Shown piece after piece: positions 15,070-23,545 of a DNA stretch of 33,534 nucleotides. The position numbers were made by a program, and so were the translations under genes. The first letter of the stretch is position 1. The number at the start of each line of letters is the position of its first letter. Where the stretch lies: assembly GCA_964480275.1 (NCBI GenBank), contig CAYZOC010000006.1, forward strand, positions 1 through 33,534, in the 5' to 3' direction. The notes beneath the pieces were generated by a model that made no database searches, was not told where the DNA came from, and saw only the letters and a list, made by a program, of their open reading frames with translations. The stretch is from DATESG01 sp964480275 (GTDB taxonomy: Bacteria > Bacillota_I > Bacilli_A > RFN20 > CAG-826).

Positions 15070-16942
15070 TGTTGTTATAGCGTTTTATATGAATCATTAA
15101 GATTGCAATATCACTAGGATTAACACCACTTATTCTTTTCGCTTGACCAATTGTGGTTGGGCGCACTCGATTGAGTTTTTGGCGTGCTTCCAAACGAAGA
15201 CCATCAAGATTAAGATAGTCTAGTTGTTGCGGGACGGGATAATCCTCAAGTTTTGCAAACTTTTGGGCTTCCGCTTCTTGTTTAGCAATATAGCCCTCAT
15301 ATTTTACCATAACTTCAAGTTGAAATATACCTGTTATATCTAAATTTAATGCCAGCAGTTCCGGGACAAAAGCAGCAATTTTTTCATAGCTTACATTTGG
15401 TCTTTTCACAAGTTCGTGGGCTGATAATCCCCCATTAAAATTGGGATAACCAACACTATCTAAATAATCAATAAGTTCCTTATTTGGGCCAAAATTGGTT
15501 GACTTTAAGATAATTTTAGCCCTTTCTAGTTTATCAATTTTATCAAGAAACTTTTGATAGCGGTTTTGATTAATTAATCCTACTCGATACCCATCGTTAG
15601 TAAGGCGAAGATCAGCATTATCGTGGCGAAGAAGTAAACGATACTCAGCTCGCGATGAAAGAAGGCGATAAGGTTCGCTTGTTCCCTTTGTTACTAGATC
15701 ATCAATCATCACACCAATATATGCTTGATCACGACGGAGAATTAGAGGTTCTTGATTACGTATTTTTAATACCGCATTAATTCCTGCCATCAACCCAAGA
15801 CCAGCCGCTTCTTCATAACCAGAAGTGCCAATTATTTGGCCTGCGGCATAAAGGCCCTGATACTTTTTAAGTTCAAGTGTCTTTTTTAACTGTAGTGGAT
15901 CAAAACTATCATATTCAATTGCATATGCATACTTTAAAATAACAGCATTTTCAAGGCCTGGCAGTGAATGCACCATTTGCTCTTGAACTGCTTCGGGCAT
16001 ACTTGTAGAAAACCCTTGAAGATACATTGAATCTGAATCACGTGACTCAGGTTCAAGAAATAATTGGTGACGCTCCTTGTCGGCAAAACGAACAACTTTA
16101 TCTTCAATGCTTGGACAATAACGAGGACCCGTACCAGTAACAAAACCGCCATACATCGCCGAATCATTGAGATGGTCGTTTATTATCTCGTGCGTGGTTG
16201 GTTGCGTATAAATAAGATGACATAAAACTTGTTCTTCTTTTGTTACATAACGCTCGTTAGTAAAGGAAAAGTTTAAGTAGCCTTCCATTCCATATTCTGG
16301 TTTAGTTTTACTAAAATCAATTGAATCGCGTTTGATTCTTTGGGGAGTTCCCGTCTTAAGACGAATTAGTTCAAAGCCCATCTTCGCCAAAAAGGGTGAG
16401 AGTCCCTTCGAAGATTTTTCGCCTTCTGGTCCGGCTTCTTTAACGGCGTGACCAATGAGAACTGTCGATTCCATATATGTTCCTGTCGTCAAAATGACAG
16501 CGCGACTATAAATATTGCGACCATCACTAAGTTTCACACCATAAACTTTATCTTTATCGTATAAAATTTCTGTGACCATCGCCTCAATAATTTCCAAATT
16601 ATCAGTATTGAGCATCGTCTTTTGTACATACTCGGGATAGCGAAGTTTATCAGCTTGAAACCGTAGACATTGGACCCCAGGTCCCTTGCCAGTATTTAAC
16701 ATTTTCACCTGTAATGGTTCATGATCAGCAAAAACGCCCATCATCCCGCCAAGTGCATCGATTTCACGGACAACAATTCCTTTTGCCGACCCACCAATAC
16801 TAGGATTACAAGGCATATTTGCTATTTTTTTTATGTTTAAAGTTAAAAGCAGTGTTTTAGCTCCCATATGGGCGCTAGCTAGTGAAGCTTCAACACCAGC
16901 ATGGCCACCACCAACGACAATAATATCATAGGCAAAGTTCAT
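15050..16942 (-). CDS. mnmG: tRNA uridine-5-carboxymethylaminomethyl modification enzyme MnmG
   Basis: A 630-residue full-length MnmG (GidA). It opens with the FAD-binding YDIIVVGGGHAGVEASLA and has MPCNPSIGGSAKG, GPEGEKSSKG and the GTGPRYCPSIEDK substrate-site motif, then the PYRLLSSRAEYRLLLRHDNAD box and the helical tRNA-binding C-terminus. With MnmE it installs cmnm5 or related groups on wobble uridines using FAD and methylene-THF. The ATG overlaps the stop of sufB as TAATG, so here it is the sixth gene of the SUF operon instead of following mnmE. mnmE is not in the window. A near-perfect 18-bp palindrome around CACGTG lies at 16033-16050. Confidence 0.97.
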   Translation of the reverse strand: MNFAYDIIVVGGGHAGVEASLASAHMGAKTLLLTLNIKKIANMPCNPSIGGSAKGIVVREIDALGGMMGVFADHEPLQVKMLNTGKGPGVQCLRFQADKLRYPEYVQKTMLNTDNLEIIEAMVTEILYDKDKVYGVKLSDGRNIYSRAVILTTGTYMESTVLIGHAVKEAGPEGEKSSKGLSPFLAKMGFELIRLKTGTPQRIKRDSIDFSKTKPEYGMEGYLNFSFTNERYVTKEEQVLCHLIYTQPTTHEIINDHLNDSAMYGGFVTGTGPRYCPSIEDKVVRFADKERHQLFLEPESRDSDSMYLQGFSTSMPEAVQEQMVHSLPGLENAVILKYAYAIEYDSFDPLQLKKTLELKKYQGLYAAGQIIGTSGYEEAAGLGLMAGINAVLKIRNQEPLILRRDQAYIGVMIDDLVTKGTSEPYRLLSSRAEYRLLLRHDNADLRLTNDGYRVGLINQNRYQKFLDKIDKLERAKIILKSTNFGPNKELIDYLDSVGYPNFNGGLSAHELVKRPNVSYEKIAAFVPELLALNLDITGIFQLEVMVKYEGYIAKQEAEAQKFAKLEDYPVPQQLDYLNLDGLRLEARQKLNRVRPTTIGQAKRISGVNPSDIAILMIHIKRYNNNGNQTT

Positions 16943-18333
16943 TATCCGACAGAACCTTCCATATCCAATTTAATGAGACGATTGAGTTCAAGGGCATATT
17001 CCATTGGTAATTCGCGTGAAAAAGGTTCGATAAAACCCATCACAATCATTTGTGTGGCATCTTCTTCACTAATTCCCCGACTCATCAGATAAAAAAGTTG
17101 ATCTTCACTAATCTTACTGACAGTCGCCTCGTGTTCAATATAGGATTGATTGTTCTCAATCATATTAATAGGAATAGTATCGCTTTTTGAAATGTCATCA
17201 AGGATAAGCGTGTCACATTCAACGTGAGTTTGGGAATTAATCGCCCGTTTTGTATGTCTTACTTTTCCCCGATAATTAGCGGTTCCCCCACCATGAACGA
17301 TTGATTTAGAAATGATTGTTGATGATGTGTTGGGTGCGAGGTGAATCATTCTCGCACCGGCATCTTGAATTTGTCCTTCACCGGCAACGGCAATGGAGAT
17401 TGTTGTTCCCTTTGCACCTTCACCAATCAAAATACAAGAAGGGTATTTCATATTGACGAGACTACCAATATTTCCATCAATCCACTCCATATGGCCACCA
17501 GCGTGAACTAGTGCCCGTTTGGTTACAAGATTTACAATATTATTTGACCAATTTTGAATGGTTGTGTAACGACATTTTGCATTCTTATGAACGATAATCT
17601 CGACAACAGCGGCGTGTAGAGACTCTTCACTATAAATTGGCGCCGTACACCCTTCAACATAGTTGACATCTGCTCCTTCATCAACAATGATTAGTGTTCG
17701 TTCAAATTGACCCATTTTTACATAGTTAATCCGGAAATAGGATTGAAGGGGTTTATCAAGTTTTACACCTGGCGGAACATAAATAAATGAACCACCGCTC
17801 CAGACAGCACCATTAAGGGCTGTAAAACGATTATCATCATAGGGAACGACAGTATTAAAATATTTTTTAAATAGTTCTGGATGCTTTTTTAGCGCTTCAT
17901 CAGTCGAGAGAAAAATAACACCCTTTTCTGTCACTTCATCTAACATATTATGATAGACAACTTCACTATCATATTGGGCGGCGGCCCCAGCTAAGTATTT
18001 TTGCTCTGCTTCAGGGATACCCAACTTTTGAAATGTATTTTTAATTTCTTGTGGGACATCATTCCAGTCTTTAACTTCATTATCAGTCACACGGTTAAAA
18101 TACGTATAACTATCAAATTTAACAACACTAAGATCCGGTCCAAAGGTCGGTGCTTTGCTCGCTTGGAATCCTTTGAATGAATTAAGACGGAAATCTAACA
18201 TCCAGTCAGGTTCGCCCTTAAGAGCGCTGATGCGACGAACGACTTCCTCATTTAAACCAATGCCTGTTTGAACACTGGACATTTGCCGGTCATGAAAACC
18301 GTATTTATATTTTTCAAATTTAATGTCTTCCAT
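16942..18333 (-). CDS. sufB: Fe-S cluster scaffold subunit SufB
   Basis: A 463-residue SufB, typical of Firmicutes. It has the N-terminal KYKYGFHD region, the SGGSFIYVPPGVKLDKPLQSY beta-helix core, VNYVEGCTAPIYS with the conserved cysteine, and the C-terminal EHEATVSKISEDQLFYLMSRG and ATQMIVMGFIEPF motifs shared with SufD. SufB is the scaffold on which SufBCD builds the cluster with sulphur relayed from SufS-SufU. The start overlaps the sufU stop and the stop overlaps the mnmG start. It is the last SUF-specific gene of the operon. Confidence 0.97.
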   Translation of the reverse strand: MEDIKFEKYKYGFHDRQMSSVQTGIGLNEEVVRRISALKGEPDWMLDFRLNSFKGFQASKAPTFGPDLSVVKFDSYTYFNRVTDNEVKDWNDVPQEIKNTFQKLGIPEAEQKYLAGAAAQYDSEVVYHNMLDEVTEKGVIFLSTDEALKKHPELFKKYFNTVVPYDDNRFTALNGAVWSGGSFIYVPPGVKLDKPLQSYFRINYVKMGQFERTLIIVDEGADVNYVEGCTAPIYSEESLHAAVVEIIVHKNAKCRYTTIQNWSNNIVNLVTKRALVHAGGHMEWIDGNIGSLVNMKYPSCILIGEGAKGTTISIAVAGEGQIQDAGARMIHLAPNTSSTIISKSIVHGGGTANYRGKVRHTKRAINSQTHVECDTLILDDISKSDTIPINMIENNQSYIEHEATVSKISEDQLFYLMSRGISEEDATQMIVMGFIEPFSRELPMEYALELNRLIKLDMEGSVG

Positions 18334-18779
18334 TATTTTTGCTCGTCTCCTTTATGAGTTATTAAGTGTTTAGCTCCATGCCAACCTATCAGCGCACACT
18401 TTAAGCGCGATGGTTGCTTTGAAGTATTTATAAAAACAATTGCTTCGTCGAGCACCTCTTCATCAAAAGGCTTTTCATCAAGCATTAATTCGTATTGTTG
18501 GATAATATAAAGCGCATCAGCTTCTTTTTTGTTTACGAGTAACTCAGTCATCACTGATGTTGATGCACTAGAAATAGTGCATCCAACCCCATCCCAAGCA
18601 CAATCCTTCACAATATTATCTTCAATCAATAAATAGATGTGAATGTCATCAATACAACTAGCACTGTTCATATGAATTGTTAAATACCGAGGATCTGAAA
18701 CCTTCCGTTTATTGCGGGGATTTTCATAGTGACTCATGATAATTTGCCGCATTAATGCGGGATCAAGCGAAGTAGGCAT
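18333..18779 (-). CDS. sufU: Zinc-dependent sulfurtransferase SufU
   Basis: A 148-residue SufU. The putative zinc ligands C42, D44, C67 and C128 occur at almost the same positions as in Bacillus SufU (C41, D43, C66, C128), in the segments SASCIDDI, GVGCTIS and RLKCALIGW. SufU takes persulfide sulphur from SufS and passes it to SufBCD; it resembles IscU but acts as a carrier. The frame is open upstream to 18848, but 18779 is chosen because it matches the family N-terminus and has GGGAGGAG nine bases upstream. It overlaps the end of sufS by 17 bases. Confidence 0.94.
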   Translation of the reverse strand: MPTSLDPALMRQIIMSHYENPRNKRKVSDPRYLTIHMNSASCIDDIHIYLLIEDNIVKDCAWDGVGCTISSASTSVMTELLVNKKEADALYIIQQYELMLDEKPFDEEVLDEAIVFINTSKQPSRLKCALIGWHGAKHLITHKGDEQK

Positions 18780-19989
18780 CGAGAAAATCTCCTCCCTTTT
18801 TACATGCATCAACAAAAAGATCAATATCTTCTTTTGTTGTGTAAACATACATACTCATCCGAATTGTTGCGTGCGTTTTAAGAAAGTCAGTTAGTATTTT
18901 TGCACAGTGTTGACCACTTCTAACGGCAATTCCTTTGCTATTAAAATATGTTGCCGCATCTTGAGCAAAAACATTTTTAAGATTCATGGTAATAATTCCA
19001 GCTTCGGCCAATTCATTATAAATAATGACATTATCAAGTTTTTTTAACTCGCTTATCGCATAAGCTCTTAGTTGTTCTTCGTGTTTAACTATATTTTCTA
19101 GTCCAAGTTCTTCTAAATATTCAATCGCTTTTTTTAAGCCAAAAACACCTTCTAAATTTAGCGTTCCGGCTTCAAATTTCACTGGTGGGAGCATTAGATC
19201 AACGTCGCCACACATATCAAAACGTGCACTCATGCCGCCGCCCATCATTAAAGGATCCATCTTTTCTAATAAATGATACTTACCAAAAAGGACACCAATA
19301 CCAGTCGGACCCAACATTTTATGTCCACTAAAAGAGAGAAAATCAATATCTAAATCTTTCACATCAGTGGGAAAATGAGGAACAGATTGGGCTCCATCAA
19401 CAACAATAAGCGCACCAAATTCATGAGCAATCTTTGTGATTTCTTTTAAGTCAATAAGAAACCCCATCACATTAGTGACATGGGCAACCGCGACAATTTT
19501 TGTCTTTTTAGAAATAACTTTTCTCAAGTTGTCTGGCGTTAATTTTCCTTGTTCATCCAGCGGAATATAATTAACTTTTGCACCCGTATGTTCACTTACT
19601 TTAAACCATGGTAGAACGTTTGAAGCATGTTCTGCTTGGGTAATTAGAATTTCATCATCTGCCGTTAAGTGTTTGATACCAAATCCATATGCAACGAGAT
19701 TAATTGACATTGATGTACCACTAGTGAAAACAATTTCATCTTTTTCACTATTGATAAATCGGGCAACAGTCGCCCTAGTTTCATCAACACGCACATCAAC
19801 TTCATAAGCTGTTTGATAGTCACCACGATGACTATTGGAAGTAGTCTCACTTAAATACTCAACAACCCCATCAATTACAGGTTGTGGTTTAAAGGTCGTT
19901 GAAGCACTATCTAAAAAGACGAGTCGTTTGCCATCAACTTTACGTTTTAGCATAGGAAAATCACGAGCAATTTTCCGATAATCAATCAT
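18763..19989 (-). CDS. sufS: Cysteine desulfurase SufS
   Basis: A 408-residue type II cysteine desulfurase. The N-terminus RKIARDFPMLKRKVDGKRLVFLDSASTTFKP is characteristic. The PLP lysine lies in SFSGHKMLGPTGIGVLFGK, and the active-site cysteine lies in AVRSGQHCAK near residue 360. It releases sulphur from cysteine as an enzyme persulfide for SufU. It ends in TGA within the sufU start region, so TGA must be read as stop. GGAGG lies eight bases before the ATG, inside the end of sufD. The order and overlaps match the Bacillus sufCDSUB operon. Confidence 0.97.
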   Translation of the reverse strand: MIDYRKIARDFPMLKRKVDGKRLVFLDSASTTFKPQPVIDGVVEYLSETTSNSHRGDYQTAYEVDVRVDETRATVARFINSEKDEIVFTSGTSMSINLVAYGFGIKHLTADDEILITQAEHASNVLPWFKVSEHTGAKVNYIPLDEQGKLTPDNLRKVISKKTKIVAVAHVTNVMGFLIDLKEITKIAHEFGALIVVDGAQSVPHFPTDVKDLDIDFLSFSGHKMLGPTGIGVLFGKYHLLEKMDPLMMGGGMSARFDMCGDVDLMLPPVKFEAGTLNLEGVFGLKKAIEYLEELGLENIVKHEEQLRAYAISELKKLDNVIIYNELAEAGIITMNLKNVFAQDAATYFNSKGIAVRSGQHCAKILTDFLKTHATIRMSMYVYTTKEDIDLFVDACKKGGDFLDAYFA

Positions 19990-20814
19990 TTATAATGCCT
20001 CCTCAAGCGCTAATGTTAGTGCTTGTGCAATAGATTCATCATCAACAAACTTAATAACGGGTTCAAGATAGCCTTTTGTAATAAGACGTTTGGTTTCAGC
20101 CTCACTTACTCCCCGTGATTGCATATAAAATAAGTGTTCTGCACTTACTTTGCCCACTGTTGCAGCGTGAGATGCGGCGACGTCATTATGGTGAATAACT
20201 AAAATCGGATCAGCCTTAGCAACTGCGCGCTCATCAAAAATAATAATCTTGGCAGTTTGATGCGTCTCGGCTCGACTCATATTTTCAAAGATTGCACTAG
20301 TGCCACTGAAACTTAACTTTGAATCATCAATAACGACACCAAAATTTTTCATATCCGCAAAAGTGTGACCATGTTTATGGAGGAAAGAAATATTATATTC
20401 TTTACTATGTTGTGTATCGACTAGACTTGAGAGAAACCAATTAGTTTTAGCATTAGCTCCAACTAGATCAACTTGAATTTGAAAATTACGACTTGCACGA
20501 GCAAAATCCGCTGTTGCAAAGTCGATGTCTGCCCCTTCTTCAAGCCGATAAATTCTCGTCATCTCATTTAAATCATCACTTAAGAGATGGATTATTTTCC
20601 CGCTTGTATTTGCGTGGATCACATAGTTGATGGCCTTTGAATTATGACCGAGTTTGATAATTACGTTAACAGGCATCGTCGAAGCAAGATGAACTTCATT
20701 TATGCCATCAGGAAAATTCGCTTCATCAATAATCCGCTCTTTGAGATTAATATCATCAAACAAAAGCCGTCCTCCTTCACGTTGTGAAAATGCGGCTATT
20801 TTAAACTCACTCAT
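19990..20814 (-). CDS. sufD: Short SufD-type Fe-S assembly subunit
   Basis: A 274-residue member of the SufB/SufD family. The C-terminal half is clear: DPILVIHHNDVAASHAATVGKVSAEHLFYMQSRGVSEAETKRLI, a canonical SufBD C-terminal motif, with beta-helix repeats before it. The usual N-terminal helical domain is missing: family members such as Bacillus SufD have about 430 residues. The preceding sufC ends three bases upstream, so no missing N-terminus can be hidden there. It still lies between sufC and sufS and should form the SufBCD complex. The protein looks like a trimmed SufD and not a pseudogene, since the frame is intact and the operon is tight. Confidence 0.88.
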   Translation of the reverse strand: MSEFKIAAFSQREGGRLLFDDINLKERIIDEANFPDGINEVHLASTMPVNVIIKLGHNSKAINYVIHANTSGKIIHLLSDDLNEMTRIYRLEEGADIDFATADFARASRNFQIQVDLVGANAKTNWFLSSLVDTQHSKEYNISFLHKHGHTFADMKNFGVVIDDSKLSFSGTSAIFENMSRAETHQTAKIIIFDERAVAKADPILVIHHNDVAASHAATVGKVSAEHLFYMQSRGVSEAETKRLITKGYLEPVIKFVDDESIAQALTLALEEAL

Positions 20815-20817
20815 TTG

Positions 20818-21627
20818 TTAAATGCTTTCCTTGACTGCACAAGTTCCTAAACTAGTAACCTTTGCTTCTTCTTTGAAAATTTTAATACCTTTTTCTTTGG
20901 CAATAAAGTCATAGCCTTCACTATCGATACGTTGAATAATTGCTGGATCTTCATCGACAACAACTTCACCATTAATCATCACAATTGCACGGGTTGGATT
21001 GATTAAATCATAAAGACGAGCATAGTGAGAAATAATTAAAAACGAACGATCGGATGCTTTTTCATTATTAATTTGATCCGCAATTATCTTGATACCATCA
21101 ACATCAAGACCAGAATCAATTTCATCCAACATTGCAAGTTTTGGTTTTATTAGTTTCATCTGTAAAATCTCATTACGTTTCTTTTCACCACCTGAAAATC
21201 CTTCATTTAAGTTACGATTTGATAAATCAAGTGGCATATTCATCTCTTTACTCGCCTTTTCAATTAATCTAAATAACTTAATCGGTGAAATAGGTTTTTC
21301 GCTTCTTGCATTGAGGGCCGCGCGAATAAAGTCCGCATTGACAACACCAGGAACTTCACTAGGAGCTTGCATCCCGAGGAATAATCCTACACGACTTCTT
21401 TCGTCAACTGACATTTCTAAGACGTTTTGCCCATCAAAAGTAATCGTTCCTTCTGTCACAACATAATTGGGATTTCCCATGATTGCATTGAGTAATGTTG
21501 ACTTACCATGACCATTAGGTCCGAGCAGTGCAACAACTTCACCATCACTAATTGTTAAATCAACACCATTTAATATAAGTTTATCGACAACCTTAACATG
21601 TAGGTTTTTAATTTCTAATTTTGCCAT
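20818..21627 (-). CDS. sufC: Fe-S assembly ATPase SufC
   Basis: A 269-residue ABC-type ATPase of the SufBCD complex. Walker A is LGPNGHGKSTLLNAIMG, the signature motif is LNEGFSGGEKKRNEIL, and Walker B is LAMLDEIDSGLDVDGIK, including the SufC-specific DEIDSGLD. ATP hydrolysis drives conformational change of SufB-SufD during cluster assembly. GGAGG lies four bases before the ATG. It is the first gene of the SUF operon and directly follows the promoter at 21651-21679. The C-terminus is a little longer than usual, ending ...FKEEAKVTSLGTCAVKESI, and carries a cysteine. Confidence 0.97.
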   Translation of the reverse strand: MAKLEIKNLHVKVVDKLILNGVDLTISDGEVVALLGPNGHGKSTLLNAIMGNPNYVVTEGTITFDGQNVLEMSVDERSRVGLFLGMQAPSEVPGVVNADFIRAALNARSEKPISPIKLFRLIEKASKEMNMPLDLSNRNLNEGFSGGEKKRNEILQMKLIKPKLAMLDEIDSGLDVDGIKIIADQINNEKASDRSFLIISHYARLYDLINPTRAIVMINGEVVVDEDPAIIQRIDSEGYDFIAKEKGIKIFKEEAKVTSLGTCAVKESI

Positions 21628-21650
21628 AATACCTCCGTGTAGCGTCTTTT

Positions 21651-21679
21651 ATTTTAGTACATTCACCCCCCAGCAACAA
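21651..21679 (-). promoter_or_regulatory. Promoter of the suf-mnmG-par operon
   Basis: The minus strand has TTGTTG (21674-21679), a 17-base spacer containing a run of six G, and TAAAAT (21651-21656), about 24 bases upstream of the sufC start. I see no other convincing promoter before 12111, so this may drive ten genes. No obvious Fur or CymR box is visible. Confidence 0.6.
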
Positions 21680-21765
21680 CAATAACGATTATTTAATTTA
21701 TTTTTATAAAAAATAGACATTAATTTCAGCCAATTTCCGATAAATAAAAAAAGCAATAATTCTTA
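21680..21765. other. AT-rich spacer between divergent suf and lipoprotein promoters
   Basis: This short AT-rich spacer holds no gene. At its right edge a perfect A/T-rich inverted repeat CAATAA-TTC-TTATTG (21754-21768) overlaps the -35 of the lipoprotein promoter and could be an operator; the arms are low-complexity, so this is tentative. Confidence 0.3.
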
Positions 21766-21817
21766 TTGAATTAGTATAAGATTAAAGATACAATAAATAA
21801 GCATATTATTCAGGAGG
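21766..21817 (+). promoter_or_regulatory. Promoter and ribosome-binding site of the lipoprotein operon
   Basis: TTGAAT (21766-21771), a 17-base spacer and TACAAT (21789-21794) form a good promoter. AGGAGG at 21812-21817 is a perfect Shine-Dalgarno core, but it sits 12 bases before the ATG at 21830, longer than normal. Confidence 0.7.
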
Positions 21818-21829
21818 TATACATAAAAT

Positions 21830-23545
21830 ATGAGAAGACGTAAAACGACTATCTCTATTGCGGCCCTAACTGCGCTGACACTAATTACTGGCTGTAGCAG
21901 TAATCTTGTTGAAGATACAAATGGTAACGTTCTCACCATGACAATTGGTGACAAAACCGTTTCTATCAAGGCTGATGATTTGTTAGATGATTATCTACAA
22001 TCACAAACCGGACTCAAGAGTTACTATGATGCAGTGTATGAAGTTGTTGTTCGCGAATTGTTTGAACAAAGTGATCAAACAGCAAATCGTAACGAAGCTT
22101 ACGACAAGGCTGAAGTAGAAGTTAAAAGTACAACCGAAAAAGCACGCGCCAACGCAAGTGGTGGCGGCTCATATGACAAAGAATTAGACGCACTCTTACA
22201 AGCGGAAGGGGTTGAAACCCTTGACGAATATAGAGAAAAGAAAGCCTATGAATTCATGAAGACCGAACTCAAAGATCAATACTTTGATGGTACTAGTACA
22301 TGGGCAACTGGAAGTTGGGATGATCTTGTTGAAGATTATCTAAATGAAAGACTTCCATATCACGTTCGTCATATTCTTATTAAAGTTGGCGCTGGTAGCA
22401 ATACTATTTATAACGCCACAATTACAAAAGATGATGCACGTAATTTAGGTAGTGCTGTCCGTTCACTTGCAACTCGGGCACAAAATGAAACTTTTGGTAC
22501 ACTTGCCAAGAGTATTAGCCAAGATGAAGGTAGCGCAAAAGAAAACGGCGACCTCAAAATCATGGATATCAAAACTGGATTCGTCAATGAGTTCAAACTT
22601 GGTGTACATGCCTATGAAGGTATTTATAGTAACAACGCCGCTTTACCTGGTGACGCTGCTGATAAATTAGGCATTCCTGCCGATCACCAAACTTTCCTCG
22701 AAAACTTAGGTTTAGCGGAGGTTCCATACGAAGCCGCTCTTGATCTAGTCAATGTCGCTGATATTGAAAAAGATGAAAACGGTGAAGAAGTCAATGATGG
22801 AGAAGCCAAGTACTTCCCACGTAATGTCCTCTTCAATAAATATTTCAACCGTCACAATGTTGCTATCATTACGCCAACAGACGCTGATGTCAATGGCGAA
22901 AATGGTGCTTTAAACCCAACCTATCAAGCCTTAAGTGGTTTTGAAATGGTCGCCGAACTTGGCAAAGAAGCTCTTGTTGATGAAAAAGGCAATGTCATTT
23001 TAATGGTCAGAGCCGGTAGCAATGGTGGTTATGAAGGCGTTCACTTTATTTCAATTGAACGTAGTGCCTTAGTTGATGACGTCAATGGCGTCTCACTTGA
23101 AGACTATTACACTATCAAACTACCAAAAGATGAAGGTTATCCAACTGTTGGTGACCAACCAGCTGATACATTTGTCAACTACTTTGAAGCAAATGACAGC
23201 ACCTATAGAAGTCGTGTTGATTATATTAAAGAACAAATCAAAGGGTTTGATCCTCGCGTTGATGATCGGATCTTCTCCTTATTATTTGATCACTTAGATG
23301 TCGAACTCGCCAATAGCGAACTCGAAGGCAAAATCTTTGAATACATTGCCGCCCAAGAAGCATCAAGTGTCTTCAATGACCAATTCCAACTAGAACAATC
23401 ATGGAATACTTACACTGAGTACTTAACTCAACAAGAATTCCTAAGAGCAAATCGTCTCGTCCCAGAAACTTGTGTTGTTGACTTTGAAACAGCCGACAAG
23501 TCTGGTACAGCCTATGATGGAGGAGTGTGTTACTATGCAAAATAA
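21830..23545 (+). CDS. PrsA-like foldase lipoprotein with parvulin domain
   Basis: A 571-residue secreted lipoprotein. The N-terminus is basic (MRRRK), followed by a hydrophobic signal and lipobox LITGC with Cys22 as the lipid anchor. Residues about 178-262 resemble a parvulin-type peptidyl-prolyl isomerase: HVRHILIKV, FGTLAKSISQDEGSA, then NGDL in place of the usual GGDLG. The N-terminal flank resembles the PrsA chaperone region. It is about twice the length of Bacillus PrsA (292 residues). Two extra cysteines, C548 and C567, lie at the C-terminus and could form a disulfide. The neighbours HIT and yhaM are also near prsA in Bacillus, which supports the family call. Codon endings are richer in C than in neighbouring genes, suggesting high expression. 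Confidence 0.75.
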   Translation: MRRRKTTISIAALTALTLITGCSSNLVEDTNGNVLTMTIGDKTVSIKADDLLDDYLQSQTGLKSYYDAVYEVVVRELFEQSDQTANRNEAYDKAEVEVKSTTEKARANASGGGSYDKELDALLQAEGVETLDEYREKKAYEFMKTELKDQYFDGTSTWATGSWDDLVEDYLNERLPYHVRHILIKVGAGSNTIYNATITKDDARNLGSAVRSLATRAQNETFGTLAKSISQDEGSAKENGDLKIMDIKTGFVNEFKLGVHAYEGIYSNNAALPGDAADKLGIPADHQTFLENLGLAEVPYEAALDLVNVADIEKDENGEEVNDGEAKYFPRNVLFNKYFNRHNVAIITPTDADVNGENGALNPTYQALSGFEMVAELGKEALVDEKGNVILMVRAGSNGGYEGVHFISIERSALVDDVNGVSLEDYYTIKLPKDEGYPTVGDQPADTFVNYFEANDSTYRSRVDYIKEQIKGFDPRVDDRIFSLLFDHLDVELANSELEGKIFEYIAAQEASSVFNDQFQLEQSWNTYTEYLTQQEFLRANRLVPETCVVDFETADKSGTAYDGGVCYYAK

